Assembly: GCF_017114945.1 (NCBI RefSeq)
Contig: NZ_JABXKQ010000183.1
Coordinates: forward strand, 1 to 64,000
DNA length: 64,000 nucleotides
Direction: 5' to 3'
Source: Nostoc sp. JL34
GTDB taxonomy: Bacteria > Cyanobacteriota > Cyanobacteriia > Cyanobacteriales > Nostocaceae
The first letter of the stretch is position 1, and each line of letters starts with the position of its first letter. Under the pieces are notes generated by a model. The model saw only the letters and a program-made list of their open reading frames with translations, was not told the DNA's origin and made no database searches. This document shows, in pieces, positions 1 to 12,100 of the stretch. The position numbers were made by a program, and so were the translations under genes.

Positions 1-402
1 ATTGCTATATCAGGCAAGTCCTATTGTCAATAGGCTTTGAGACGCGCTAACCCTGGAAAATAGGGCAATGTAAAAATAAGTATTCCAGGTTTTAAGGGCG
101 GCCACTTTATCCTTTAATTCCGGCCATCTTTTCCTTTAAGTGACACTAAAATCCTCGCTTATGCTTCCAGACCCTGACAAATTTTGGGTCTGGTTACAAG
201 TCACACTGAGCGATCGCAGAAATTTTCGGTCTACTGAAAGTCAAATCTAACTGAAATAGGTATTCATTACAGAGCGATCGCAAAACTTTTTGGTCTACTG
301 ACTATCTTAACTGTCCATTTAAGTGACTTAAATTGCTATTGCATTTTATTGATAAATCTGAGATTATCTGCTGCTTTCTTGACTTCTCAAGGATAGCGGC
401 TA
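1..402. other. Intergenic region with 30-bp direct repeats
   Basis: No gene is visible before the ABC transporter stop. Two imperfect 30-bp direct repeats, each starting GAGCGATCGCA and ending GGTCTACTGA, lie at 208-237 and 272-301, 64 bp apart. A CTTAACTGTC unit near 308 resembles the tandem units at 2803-2850 on the other side of the transporter gene. Function is unknown. Confidence 0.5.
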
Positions 403-2412
403 TTAAAGTCTCGACCACTTCAATACTTTGGGATCTTTATCATATCCATAGCTAACGCCGTCCCTAGTAGTTATAGACTCTCCTTTACTTGCTTTGCTTC
501 TAATGGTGCTAAGAGAATAGTACGTTAGTTCATTCATTTCTTTATGAGTAAGCTTTTCGCTTGTGCTTATTTCTAGCTTATTTTGAGCTTTATCTTGAGA
601 TGAATCATCTATTTTGATTTGAGCATCTGTTGGGGGTTTAGTAAAACTTACTTTTTGATTTCGATAGTCCTGAATAGTCACAAGTTGCCAACTAGAATCT
701 TGTGACAATTCCAAAACCCATTGGTGATAATCAAACAAGCTTTCCCGATGTCCAACACTGATAAATGTTGTTTTCGTTGATTGTAACTGTTGATATAAAC
801 TTGCTTCATTTTTCAAATCTAAAGCACTGGTTGCTTCATCTAATATAGTAAAGCTAGGATGAGTCACTAACAGTCGTGCAAAAGCCAAGCGTTGTTGTTC
901 TCCTATCGATAATATATTTTCCCAAGGAACTTCAGTATCAAAGCCATCGACTCGACTAAGTAAGTTTTGCAGATTGACTTGTTGTAATACTGCTTTGAGT
1001 TCTACATCAGTCATCTGACGATTAGTATTAGGATAAAGTAACTGTTCGCGCAAAGTTCCCAAAATTATGTAAGGACGTTGGGGTAGAAACAAGACTTCTT
1101 CTAAAGGAGGTCGCACTAGACGCCCAGTCCCAGCATTCCACAAACCAGCGATCGCTCTCAATAGAGAACTTTTACCTCGACCACTTGGCCCAACAATCAA
1201 TAAACCTTCACCTGGTTGAATTGACAAAGACAAATCTTCAAAGATTACCTGTTCATAGTTAGGCGTTTGTAAGGTGACATTCTCAAAAGCGAGATGATTT
1301 TCTTCTATTGTTTTAATACTACTGACATTCTCTGGTTCTCTAGTTAATTCTTCTAAAGCATTTGAAAATTCAGATAACCGTTCAACATAGCTAGAAAATC
1401 TCCCAGAATTCCCAAATTCATTAATTAAATCACCCAAAGCATTAGCAAAAAAATAGCAACAGACAGATGCTTGGATAATTTCTCCAAATTCCATTTCACC
1501 TCTAATTTGTAAAGGGCCAAATACTATATATGGAAATATTTGAATTACAGATTGATAACCTCTGTTAAAAATCTCACTATTCTTCTCCCAATCAATTTTG
1601 CATTTAGCATTTTTTATCAAATTACTAAATCTGCGGGCAATAATATTTGATTCCTGCTTCTCTCCTCGAAAGAAAGCTACCGATTCAGCATGAGTGCGTA
1701 AATGAGTCAGACAATAGGTGTATTCAGCTTTCGCTTCGAGTTCTTCTCGATTAATTTTATTTAATTCTTGGGTCAAGTAAACAGCAATCAAGTTTCCTAT
1801 AACCGTATAACTAACTAAAATCAGTGCAACAGACTGAGAGATTGACCAAAGAACTAATAAAAAAGCTGACATCTCTAGTATTTTTTCTAGGAGAGTAGCT
1901 GAAAAACTTAAAGCATTGCTTGCAATTGGTTCGATTTCTTGAGATAAACGTTGATCTGGATTATCAATACTAGATTTAAAGTTGATTTTGTAATAAGCTC
2001 GACTATTTAAATATTTTGATAAAATCTTATTATTCAGCCATTGATACCAATCTAGAGCAATTTTTTTTCTCACTAGTCTGGAGAACCCTGCTAAGAGAGT
2101 TCCCAATACCAGAACTGAACCATAAAGCAGTAAAGCATCATAAAACTTAGAGATTTCCTTCTCTTTAATGATGATATCGGCCAAATAGCGATTAATAAAG
2201 CTATTAAAAACATTTGCACCAACAAGCGCAATTATTAATAATATCAGGAGAATAAGCATTCCCCATGAGCGAATCACCTCTGAAAATGCTCTGTCTCCTG
2301 GCTCATGTGGATACCAGTAAGGTTGGGCGACGGCTTTTACGTCTTTCCAAAATTGAAGAAAACCTAAAAAAGCATTTGTTGAAGGTTGAGCTTGAACAAC
2401 TTGGGTTGGCAT
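403..2412 (-). CDS. ABC transporter, fused permease and ATPase (SbmA/YddA-type)
   Basis: A 669-aa half-transporter in the inner membrane, probably the exporter for the peptide made by the adjacent NRPS genes. The N-terminal ~340 residues hold several hydrophobic helices (a clear one near residues 50-70) in the layout of the SbmA/BacA-like transmembrane family. The nucleotide-binding domain follows, with Walker A GPSGRGKSS near residue 406, signature LSIGEQQRLAFARLL (LSGGQ changed to LSIGE) near 495, and Walker B FTILDEATSAL near 517. A hydrophilic tail of about 100 residues follows the ATPase. The gene is divergent from NRPS1 across a 700-bp intergenic region. Nostocyclopeptide clusters are known to carry an ABC transporter gene, and the location here suggests the same role. 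The family call is firm; the substrate is inferred. Confidence 0.88.
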   Translation of the reverse strand: MPTQVVQAQPSTNAFLGFLQFWKDVKAVAQPYWYPHEPGDRAFSEVIRSWGMLILLILLIIALVGANVFNSFINRYLADIIIKEKEISKFYDALLLYGSVLVLGTLLAGFSRLVRKKIALDWYQWLNNKILSKYLNSRAYYKINFKSSIDNPDQRLSQEIEPIASNALSFSATLLEKILEMSAFLLVLWSISQSVALILVSYTVIGNLIAVYLTQELNKINREELEAKAEYTYCLTHLRTHAESVAFFRGEKQESNIIARRFSNLIKNAKCKIDWEKNSEIFNRGYQSVIQIFPYIVFGPLQIRGEMEFGEIIQASVCCYFFANALGDLINEFGNSGRFSSYVERLSEFSNALEELTREPENVSSIKTIEENHLAFENVTLQTPNYEQVIFEDLSLSIQPGEGLLIVGPSGRGKSSLLRAIAGLWNAGTGRLVRPPLEEVLFLPQRPYIILGTLREQLLYPNTNRQMTDVELKAVLQQVNLQNLLSRVDGFDTEVPWENILSIGEQQRLAFARLLVTHPSFTILDEATSALDLKNEASLYQQLQSTKTTFISVGHRESLFDYHQWVLELSQDSSWQLVTIQDYRNQKVSFTKPPTDAQIKIDDSSQDKAQNKLEISTSEKLTHKEMNELTYYSLSTIRSKASKGESITTRDGVSYGYDKDPKVLKWSRL

Positions 2413-3114
2413 ATTCTGAAACTAAACTAAGACTTTAGCTAATAATTAAGCTAGTTATATGGAAGTAGTGTTAAGGCTCAATTCCTTACTAAATAAGCAT
2501 TATAGCCATAAATGAAGTAGCAAATTGACCTAGTGTAATTGTTGGGCTTTTTGGATAATTATAGGCTTATTATCACAAATTCACAAATTGGTAAATATGC
2601 TTGTGAAGGTATTATTTAGCCCAATATTTCTACTAACTGACGCATTCATTAATCTGCTGCAAGCTTCTTAGTGTCGAGAGTTGACAACAGTTAATAAGTT
2701 TTCAGCAAATAATTTTTGCGCCATGTTTCATATTCTATAACGCAGTATAAACTAATTTACATTTTATTTTTTGTTTTTACCCCAATTTACCGAGTTGATA
2801 TCTCTTAACTGTCTTAACTGTCTTAACTGTCCGCTTAACTGTCTTAATTGGGATTGTATTTTTTTGACGAAGGTGAGATAATTCATAAATTCAATTAAAA
2901 AGTACAGCTTTAAATAAACAAACTCCGCTTATTTAAAAGTAAACTTTTCTTGAAAACTAGTAAAATCTATCATTGGGAAAGCAAAATTTTGATAGTAACA
3001 AGTATCAAAAATTCTAGTTACTATTAACTTACTCTTAGTTAAGACTGTAAGAATTTGAGGTAGCTTTAGAGGAAAATATTAGTTTATTAAATTAGTATCG
3101 ATTAGAGTAAACTC
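2413..3114. promoter_or_regulatory. Divergent intergenic region between exporter and NRPS genes
   Basis: A 700-bp AT-rich region with no convincing ORF. It must hold the promoters for both the exporter (leftward) and the NRPS operon (rightward). A tandem block of CTTAACTGT units occupies 2803-2850. I found no clear NtcA-type GTA-N8-TAC site. The Shine-Dalgarno sequence ahead of the NRPS1 ATG is weak (AGAG about 10 nt upstream). Confidence 0.55.
2803..2850. repeat. Short tandem repeat, CTTAACTGT units
   Basis: Four good copies of CTTAACTGT, separated by 0-3 bases, plus a degenerate CTTAATTG copy, about 265 bp upstream of the NRPS1 start. This is a typical cyanobacterial short tandem repeat. 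A regulatory role is possible but not shown. Confidence 0.75.
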
Positions 3115-6100
3115 ATGAATTTAATAGAGCTTCTAAAAAATCTTTCAACAAAGAATGTTGAACTTTGGGTTGATGGAGACAAACTGCGCTATCGATCGCC
3201 TGAAAAATCACTCTCCCCTGAGTTGTTGGAGGAAATTAAGCAATCGGAACCAGAAATTATCCGCATTTTATCCCAGAGTACAGATCGCTCTGTAACTTAT
3301 CCCCTCTCTCACGGTCAAAAGGCACTCTGGTTTTTATATCAATTAGCACCCAGCAGTATTGCTTACAACGTCACATATACAGCAAAATTAGTTACAAATT
3401 TAGATATTCCAGCCTTAAAGAAGGCAGCACAAGCTCTAGTTGAAAGGCATCCACTTTTGAGGACTACCTTTGCAACCATTGACGGCGAACCTGTGCAAAC
3501 AGTTCACGAAAATCAGCAAGTTGACTTTAGCATCCAAGAAGCTTTCGATCTTGGACAAGATGATGTAAACAACTGGCTCTCAGAAAAGAGCGATCGCCCT
3601 TTCAACTTAGAGCAAGGCCCAATATTGCGCTTTGATTTATTAATTAACCATATTGAAACTGATAAATTAGCAACCAAAGAACATATTCTCTTAATCGCGC
3701 TACATCAGATAGTGGGAGATTTCTGTTCTTTAGAAATCACGATCGGTGAACTCCGAGCTTTGTATAAAGCGATGTCTACGACGGGCTACGCCTACGCCAT
3801 AGGTGAAGCAACCCAACTATCAACACAAAATTATCAATATCAAGATTACATCAACTGGTCAGAGCAAATGCTCGCTAGTTCAGATGGAGAAAGTTTGTGG
3901 ACTTACTGGCAGCAACAACTATCTGGTGAGTTGCCATTGCTAAATTTGCCAACAGATCGACCAAGACCTGAAAGCCAAACCTATAATGGTGCTTCCCGCT
4001 TGTTTACTGTTGACGAAGAATTGCGGCAAAAGCTCACAAAATTGGCGAAGAGAGAAGGTGCGTCTCTTTATATAGTTTTATTGACAGCACTACAAATACT
4101 ATTATTACGTTATACCAACCAAGAAGATATTTTAATTGGCTCTCGAATGGTGAATCGGAGCCGTTCAGAGTTTGAAAATATTGTGGGTTATTTTACTAAT
4201 CCTGTGGTCTTGCGAGGAGACCTTTCAGGAAAACCGACTTTTAAAGAGTTGCTAGAGCGATCGCACTCTTGTGTATTAGATGCCCAAGACCATCAAGATT
4301 ATCCCTTTCCCCTACTGGTAGAGCAATTGCAACCTGTCCGTAACCCCAGTTTTTCGCCACTCTATCAGGTAGCCTTAATTTGGAATCGCTCTCACCAGAA
4401 TATAGATATCGATGGTTTGATTTTGGAATCATTGATTCCAGAGTCTAAAGGAGCCGCTTTTGATATAACCTTAACTATTCTTGAAGAGACTAACTCACTC
4501 AAAGGTACGTGGAATTATAACACCGACTTATTTGATGACAGTGCGATCGCGCGGATGATGGGGCATTTTGTAACAATGCTTTCAGCAATTGTGGCAAATC
4601 CCCAGCAACGAATTGACCAATTACCAATGCTCACACAATCTGAAGAACGGCAGTTATTAATTGAGTGGAATGATACTCAAGTAGACTACGCCTTCGATAA
4701 ATGTATTCATCAGTTGTTTGAGGAGCAAGTAGAGCGTACACCCGATGCTGTGGCGGTGGTGTTTGAGAACCAACAATTGACGTACCGCGAATTAAACAGC
4801 CGTGCTAACCAGTTGGCGTATTACTTGCAGTCTTTGGGTGTGAAACCCGACGTGCTGGTGGGGATTTGTGTAGAGCGCTCCTTAGAGATGGTAGTGGGAC
4901 TATTGGGCATTCTCAAGGCGGGTGGGGCTTACGTACCACTTGACCCAGAATATCCCCAAGACCGTCTCAGCTTCATGCTCGAAGACGCTCAAGTTCCAGT
5001 ATTAATAAGTCAACAGCGATTCCTGGATCGACTACCTGAGTATCAGGCAAAACTGATTTGTTTAGATGAAGTCTGGTCAGAAATTCTGCAAAACAAACAG
5101 AACAACCTGATTGAGGTAGTAAAGAGTACTGATCTAGCGAATGTGATTTACACATCCGGCTCCACAGGCAAACCCAAAGGCGTAATGGTTGAGCATAGTG
5201 GATTGTGCAATCTCGCTCAAGCTCAGATTCAGGTTTTCGGCTTGTCTGGTGATAGTCGAGTTCTCCAGTTTGCCTCCTTCAGTTTTGATGCTTGCATATC
5301 AGAAATCTTGATGGCTTTGGGATCTGGGGCAAGACTTTATTTAGGAACAAAAGACTCGATAATGCCGGGTATGCCTTTAATTGAGCGATTAAAGGATGAT
5401 GGTATTACCCATGTCACCTTACCACCATCAGCCTTAGCAGTCTTACCAGTAGAAGAACTGCCAACATTGCAAGCGATCGTTGTCGCCGGAGAAGCCTGTC
5501 CTCTGGAACTGATGCGACAATGGTCAAAAGGCAGAAACTTCTTTAACGCTTACGGGCCGACAGAAGCGAGTGTTTGTGCAACAGTGGCAAAATGCACTCC
5601 AGAGGACGAAAAAATTACCATTGGTCGTCCAATTGCCAATGCAGAAATCTACATTTTAGATTCGCAATTACAACCAGTACCAATTGGTGTACCAGGAGAA
5701 CTGCACATTGGTGGTGCGGGAGTGGCGCGAGGTTATCTCAACCGAAACGAGTTAACACAACAGAAATTCATCCCCAACCCCTTTAAAAGAGGCAAGGAGC
5801 AGGGGGCAGGGAGCAGGGGAAAAATAGAAGACCAATCCTCTAATTCCGAGCGTCTGTATAAAACTGGGGACTTAGCTCGTTATCTGCAAGATGGCAACAT
5901 CGAATACTTGGGACGTATTGACCATCAGGTGAAAATCCGTGGTTTCCGCATTGAGTTGGGAGAAATCGAAGCAGTACTAAGCCAACATCCTCATGTGCAA
6001 GCATCATGTGTCATAGCCCGTGAAGATAACAGGGGTGACAAACGTCTAGTAGCCTACATCGTACTGCAACCAGAGCAGACAGCCACAGTTCAAGAACTGC

Positions 6101-9100
6101 GTAGCTTCCTCAAAGAAAAGCTACCAGAATACATGGTACCAAGTGCGATCGCCATCTTAGAATCTTTACCCCTAACCCCCAACGGCAAAATAGATCGTCG
6201 CGCTTTACCAGAGCCAAGTAGTGAATTATCAGAGAAATATGTAGCACCGCGCACCCCTATCGAAGAAATCCTGGCAGTAATTTGGCAACAAGTTCTGAAA
6301 TTAGAGCTTGTAGGCAGACATGATAACTTCTTTGAACTAGGAGGACATTCTCTACTAGCAACGCAATTCATCTCCCGTGTGCGTAGCAGATTGAAAGTAG
6401 AAATATCATTGCGTGAGTTATTTGCTGCACCAACAATTGCCGAGTTAGCACCATCAATTCAGCAGTTACAGCAGCAAAATATAGAACTGTCAGCACCACC
6501 CATCTTAAGGCGGGTAGAGAATATAGAAATACCACTGTCTTATGCTCAACAACGTTTATGGTTTTTAAACCAGTTAGAGTCGAACAGTGCCTTATACAAC
6601 ATCTCCATTGGTTTGCGTCTAGTAGGAACTCTTAATGTTGCCGCCTTAGAACAAAGTTTACAAAAATTTATCGATCGCCATGAAGTCTTACGCACCAATT
6701 TTGTTACTGTTGATGGAAAGCCAACACAAATAATTCAAACTCAAACAAATTGGACAGTTGCAGTTGTTGACTTGCAGCATTTACCCTTAACAGAACAACA
6801 AACTGCTGCACAGAAATTACTGGAACAAAAAGCAATTGAGCCTTTTGACTTAGCAAATGATGCCTTAATTAGAGCGACATTAGTAATGCTGTCTTCAAAA
6901 GAACAGTGCTTATTAGTGTGTATGCACCACGTTGTCTGTGATGGCTGGTCAATAGGTGTGTTTGTCCAGGAGTTAGAGGCACTGTACAATGCTTATTCAA
7001 TCGGTCAAGCGTCACCCTTGTTACCACTACCAATTCAGTACGCAGATTTTGCAATTTGGCAAAGACAATGGTTGCAAGGAGACGTACTACAAAACCATTT
7101 GAGTTACTGGGAAAAACAGTTGGCAAATGCACCCACATTCTTGCCACTACCCACAGATAGACCCAGACCTGCTGTGCAGACTTTCAATGGCTCATATCAT
7201 GTATTTACTCTGTCTGTTGAGTTAACTCAACGGTTGTTGCAGCTAAGTCAGCAGCAAGGTTGTACCCTGTTTATGACTTTGTTGGGGGCATATAACACAT
7301 TACTTTACCGCTATACGGGACAATCAGATATTTTGGTGGGGACACCAATTGCTAACCGCGATCGCGCTGAGATAGAAGGGTTAATGGGCTTTTTTGTCAA
7401 TACTTTAGTGATGCGGACTGATTTAGCAGGGAACCCCAGTTTTAACGAATTACTCCTGCGCCTCAGAGAAATGGCATTATCCGCATACGCTCATCAAGAT
7501 TTGCCCTTTGAGATGTTGGTGGAAGCATTGGAACCAGAACGGGATCTCAGCTATACACCATTGTTCCAAGCGATGTTCGTTCTCCTGAACGCTCCCATGT
7601 CTGAAATAGAGTTGACTGAGTTAAGTGTCAGTGGCTTGCCAATAGGAATCACCACGTCAAAGTTTGATTTAACTTTATCAATGGAAAACACTCCCAATGG
7701 ACTCTTTGGGTGGTGGGAATACAACACTGACTTGTTTGATAGCAGCACTATCGAACGGATGACTGGTCATTTTCTGACTCTACTTGAAGCGATCGTGGCA
7801 AATCCCAGCGAGCAGATTTCCCAATTGCCAATGCTCACAGCATCTGAGCAGCAACAGTTATTAGTCGAGTGGAATGATACAAGCGTAGATTATCCCCAAG
7901 ATAAATGTATCCATAAGTTGTTTGAGGAGCAAGTAGAGCGTACACCCAATGCCATCGCGGTGGTATTTGAAAATCAACAATTGACGTACCATGAATTGAA
8001 TTGTCGTGCTAACCAGTTGGCGCATTACTTGCAGTCTTTGGGAGTGTCCGCCGACGTACTGGTGGGGATATGTGTAGAGCGTTCTTTAGAGATGCTGGTG
8101 GGATTACTTGGTATTCTCAAGGCGGGTGGGGCTTACGTACCACTTGACCCTGAGTATCCCCAAGACCGTCTGAGCTTTATCTTAGAAGATGCTCAAGTTT
8201 CCGTGCTGCTAACCCAACAGCATTTAGTTGAAAAATTACCTCAATGTCAGGCGCAGCTTGTAAGCTTGGATACTTGGCAGTTGATTTCTCAGTTACCTCA
8301 AGGAAATCCCATCACTAATGTCCAAGCTAGTAACTTAGCTTATGTGATTTATACTTCCGGTTCTACAGGCCAGCCCAAAGGTGTGCAAATTTCACATACG
8401 GCTGTGAGCAATTTTCTCTCTGCCATGCAGCAGCGCCCAGGAATAACAAAACAAGATACACTGCTTGCAATCACTACTATTTCCTTTGATATTGCTGCCT
8501 TAGAAATTTTTCTGCCTATAACTGTAGGTGCATGTCTAGTCATAGCCCGTCGTGACGTGACCCTTGATGGAAGAGAGTTATTTGATTTGCTAGTTAAGTC
8601 TAAGGCAACAATTATGCAAGCAACTCCAGCTACTTGGAGATTGCTTCTAGACTCCAACTACCAATTTAGCGATTTAAAAATACTTTGCGGGGGTGAAGCT
8701 TTACCTTGGGATCTAGTTAGTCAATTACTTACCAGGAGCGCTTCTTTGTGGAACCTTTATGGGCCAACAGAGGCTACTATTTGGTCATCAATATGTCAAC
8801 TCGAATCAAGCTCTCGCTTGATTTCTATTGGTCGCCCAATTGACAATACCCAGATATACATACTAGACCAAAACTTACAACCAGTACCTATAGGTGTACC
8901 AGGAGAACTGCACATTGGTGGTGCAGGATTAGCAAGAGGCTACTTGAACCGACCAGAGTTAACACAAGAAAAATTTATTCCCAATCCCTTTGGTAGAAGC
9001 AGGGGAGCAGAGGAGCAGGGGAGCAGGGGGGCAGAAGTTCTTCCCAATACCCAGTCCCCAATCCCCAGTCCCCGACTTTATAAAACTGGGGACTTGGCTC

Positions 9101-12100
9101 GTTATTTACCAGATGGAAATATAGAATATCTGGGGCGTATCGATAACCAAGTAAAAATCCGGGGATTCCGCATTGAGTTGGGAGAAATAGAAGTAGCACT
9201 AAGCCAACATCCCCATGTTCAAGCATCATGTGTCATAACTCGTGAAGATACTCCTGGTGACAAGCGCTTAGTTGCCTACATCGTACCTCAACCACAAGTA
9301 ACACTCACAATTAGCGAACTACGTAGCAACCTCAAGGAAAAGTTACCAGACTACATGGTTCCTTCGGCAATAGTCATCCTGGAGTCTTTACCCCTAACCC
9401 CCAATGGCAAAATAGACCGTCGCGCTTTACCAGCACCAGAGCCAAGTAGTGAATTATTAGAGAAATATGTCGCCCCACGCAACCCCATCGAAGAAATACT
9501 GTCACTGATTTGGCAACAAGTCCTAAAAGTAGACGTTGTAGGCAGACATGATAACTTCTTTCAGCTAGGGGGACACTCTCTATTAGCAACGCAACTTATT
9601 TCCCGTGTGCGTAGCAGCTTGAAAGTAGAACTACCATTGCGATCGCTATTTGCTGCACCAACGATCGCTGAACTATCGCATAACATTCAACAGTTGCAGC
9701 AACAAGACTTAGAACTTGCCGCACCACCCATTTTAAAGCGGGCAGAGAATGTAGAAACACCACTGTCTTATGCTCAACAGCGTTTATGGTTTTTAGACCA
9801 GTTCGAGCCGAACAGTGGTTCATACAACATCCCCTTCGGGTTGCGCTTAGTCGGAACTCTTAATGTTGTCGCCTTAGAACAAAGCTTAATTGAAATTATT
9901 CATCGCCACGAAGCATTACGCGCTAACTTCATCACAGTTGATGGACAAGCTACTCAAATCATTCACAATTGCAGGGAACAGGGAACAGAGAACAGGGAAC
10001 AGGAAAATATACCTTGGACACTATCAGTTGTTGAGTTAAAGCATTTACCTTTAACAGAACAAAAAACTGCTGCACAGAAATTAGTCCAAGAACAAGCGTT
10101 TCTTCCTTTTGATTTAGCTGATGATGCATTAATCAGAGCAACATTAATAGTGCTTTCTCCTACAGAGCAGTGGTTATTAGTGTGTATGCACCACGTTGTC
10201 AGTGATGGCTGGTCGATAGGTGTGTTTATTGAGGAGTTACAAGCACTGTACAATGCTTATTCCCAAGGTGAACTTTCACCCTTATTACCACTGCCGATTC
10301 AGTATGCAGATTTCGCAATTTGGCAAAGACAATGGTTGCAAGGGGAGGTTCTACAAAACCAATTAAGTTACTGGAAACAACAATTGGCAAATGCACCTAC
10401 GTTCTTGCCATTACCCACAGATAGACCTAGACCTGCTGTACAGACTTTCAATGGCGCATATCTTGAGTTTGCTTTGTCGAGTGAACTAACTCAACGGTTG
10501 GTGCAGTTAAGTCAAAAGCAAGGGGTGACTTTGTTTATGACTCTGTTGGCGGCATATAATACTCTGTTTTATCGCTACACGGGACAAACAGATATTTTGG
10601 TGGGGACACCAATTGCTAACCGCGATCGCACCGAGATAGAAGGGTTAATTGGCTTTTTTGTCAATACTTTGGTGATGCGGACTGATTTATCTGAAAATCC
10701 TAGTTTTAACGAATTACTCCCACGTATCCGGGAAATGGCATTATCCGCCTACGCTCATCAAGATTTGCCCTTTGAAATGTTGGTAGAAGCATTGCAGCCA
10801 GAACGGGATCTCAGCTATACACCACTATTTCAGGTGATGTTCGTTCTCAATAATGCGCCTACATCTGAAATAGAGTTGACTGAGTTAAGTGTCAGTGAAT
10901 TGCCTATAGAAAGTGCGATCGCCAAGTTTGATTTAACTTTATCAATGGAAAACACTAGCACTGGGCTAGTGGGAGGGTGGGAATACAATACTGACTTGTT
11001 TGATAGCAACACAATTGAACGGATAACTGGTCATTTTGTGACATTGCTGGAAAGTATTGTCGCCAATCCTCAAGAGCGGATTTCTCAATTATCAATGCTC
11101 ACAGCATCTGAGCAACAACAATTATTAGTTGAGTGGAATGATACAAGCGTAGATTATCCCCAATATAAATGTATTCATGAGTTGTTTGAAGAACAGGTGG
11201 AACGCACCCCCGATGCTGTAGCAGTAGTGTTTGAAAATGAACAATTGACTTACCATCAGTTGAATTGTCGTGCTAACCAGTTAGCGCATTACTTGCAGTC
11301 TTTGGGAGTGTCCGCAGATGTGCTGGTGGGGATATGTGTGGAGCGTTCTTTAGAGATGGTGGTGGGATTACTTGGTATTCTCAAGGCGGGTGGGGCTTAC
11401 GTACCACTTGATCCAGGGTATCCCCAAGATCGTCTGAGTTTTATGCTCGCAGATGCTCAAGTTTCTGTGCTACTTACCCAACAGCATCTAGTTGAGAAAT
11501 TACCTGAACATCAAGCGCGTGTAGTCCATTTAGATAAAGACTGGGTTGCGATCGCTAAGTCTAGCCAGGAGAATTTAATTGCCCAGGTGCAAGCTAGTAA
11601 CATAGCTTATGTGATTTATACTTCTGGCTCTACTGGTCAACCGAAGGGGGTAATACTATCTCACAGTAACCTTTGCAACCACATGTTCTGGATGCAAGCA
11701 ACATTCCCCCTGACTGAAAAAGACAAAGTACTGCAAAAAACTCCCTTTGGCTTTGATGCCTCAGTTTGGGAATTCTACGCTCCATTGTTAGCAGGTGGAC
11801 AGTTGTTAATAGCTGAACCAGGAGGTCATACTGACAGTGCTTATCTCTTAAAGTTAATTGCCCAGCAGCAGGTAACTACTATTCAACTTGTTCCATCTTT
11901 ACTGCAAATGCTTTTAGAACAGGGAGGAATCGAAACTTGTGACTCCCTCAAACACGTCTTCTGTGGCGGTGAAGTCTTACCCATTACTCTGCAAGAAGGC
12001 TTGTTAAGTAAGCTAGATGTAAATTTACATAATCTCTACGGCCCAACAGAGGCGTGTATTGATGCAACTTTCTGGAATTGTCAGCATGAGATTTATCCAC

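Noticed and set aside
2413..3114. NtcA site (GTA-N8-TAC) in the NRPS promoter region
   Set aside because: No well-spaced pair was found on reading both strands; only partial half-sites occur.
3292..4640. C1 as a lipid-attaching starter C domain
   Set aside because: The catalytic His is missing (HQIVGDF), and no acyl-ligase or acyl carrier gene is nearby.
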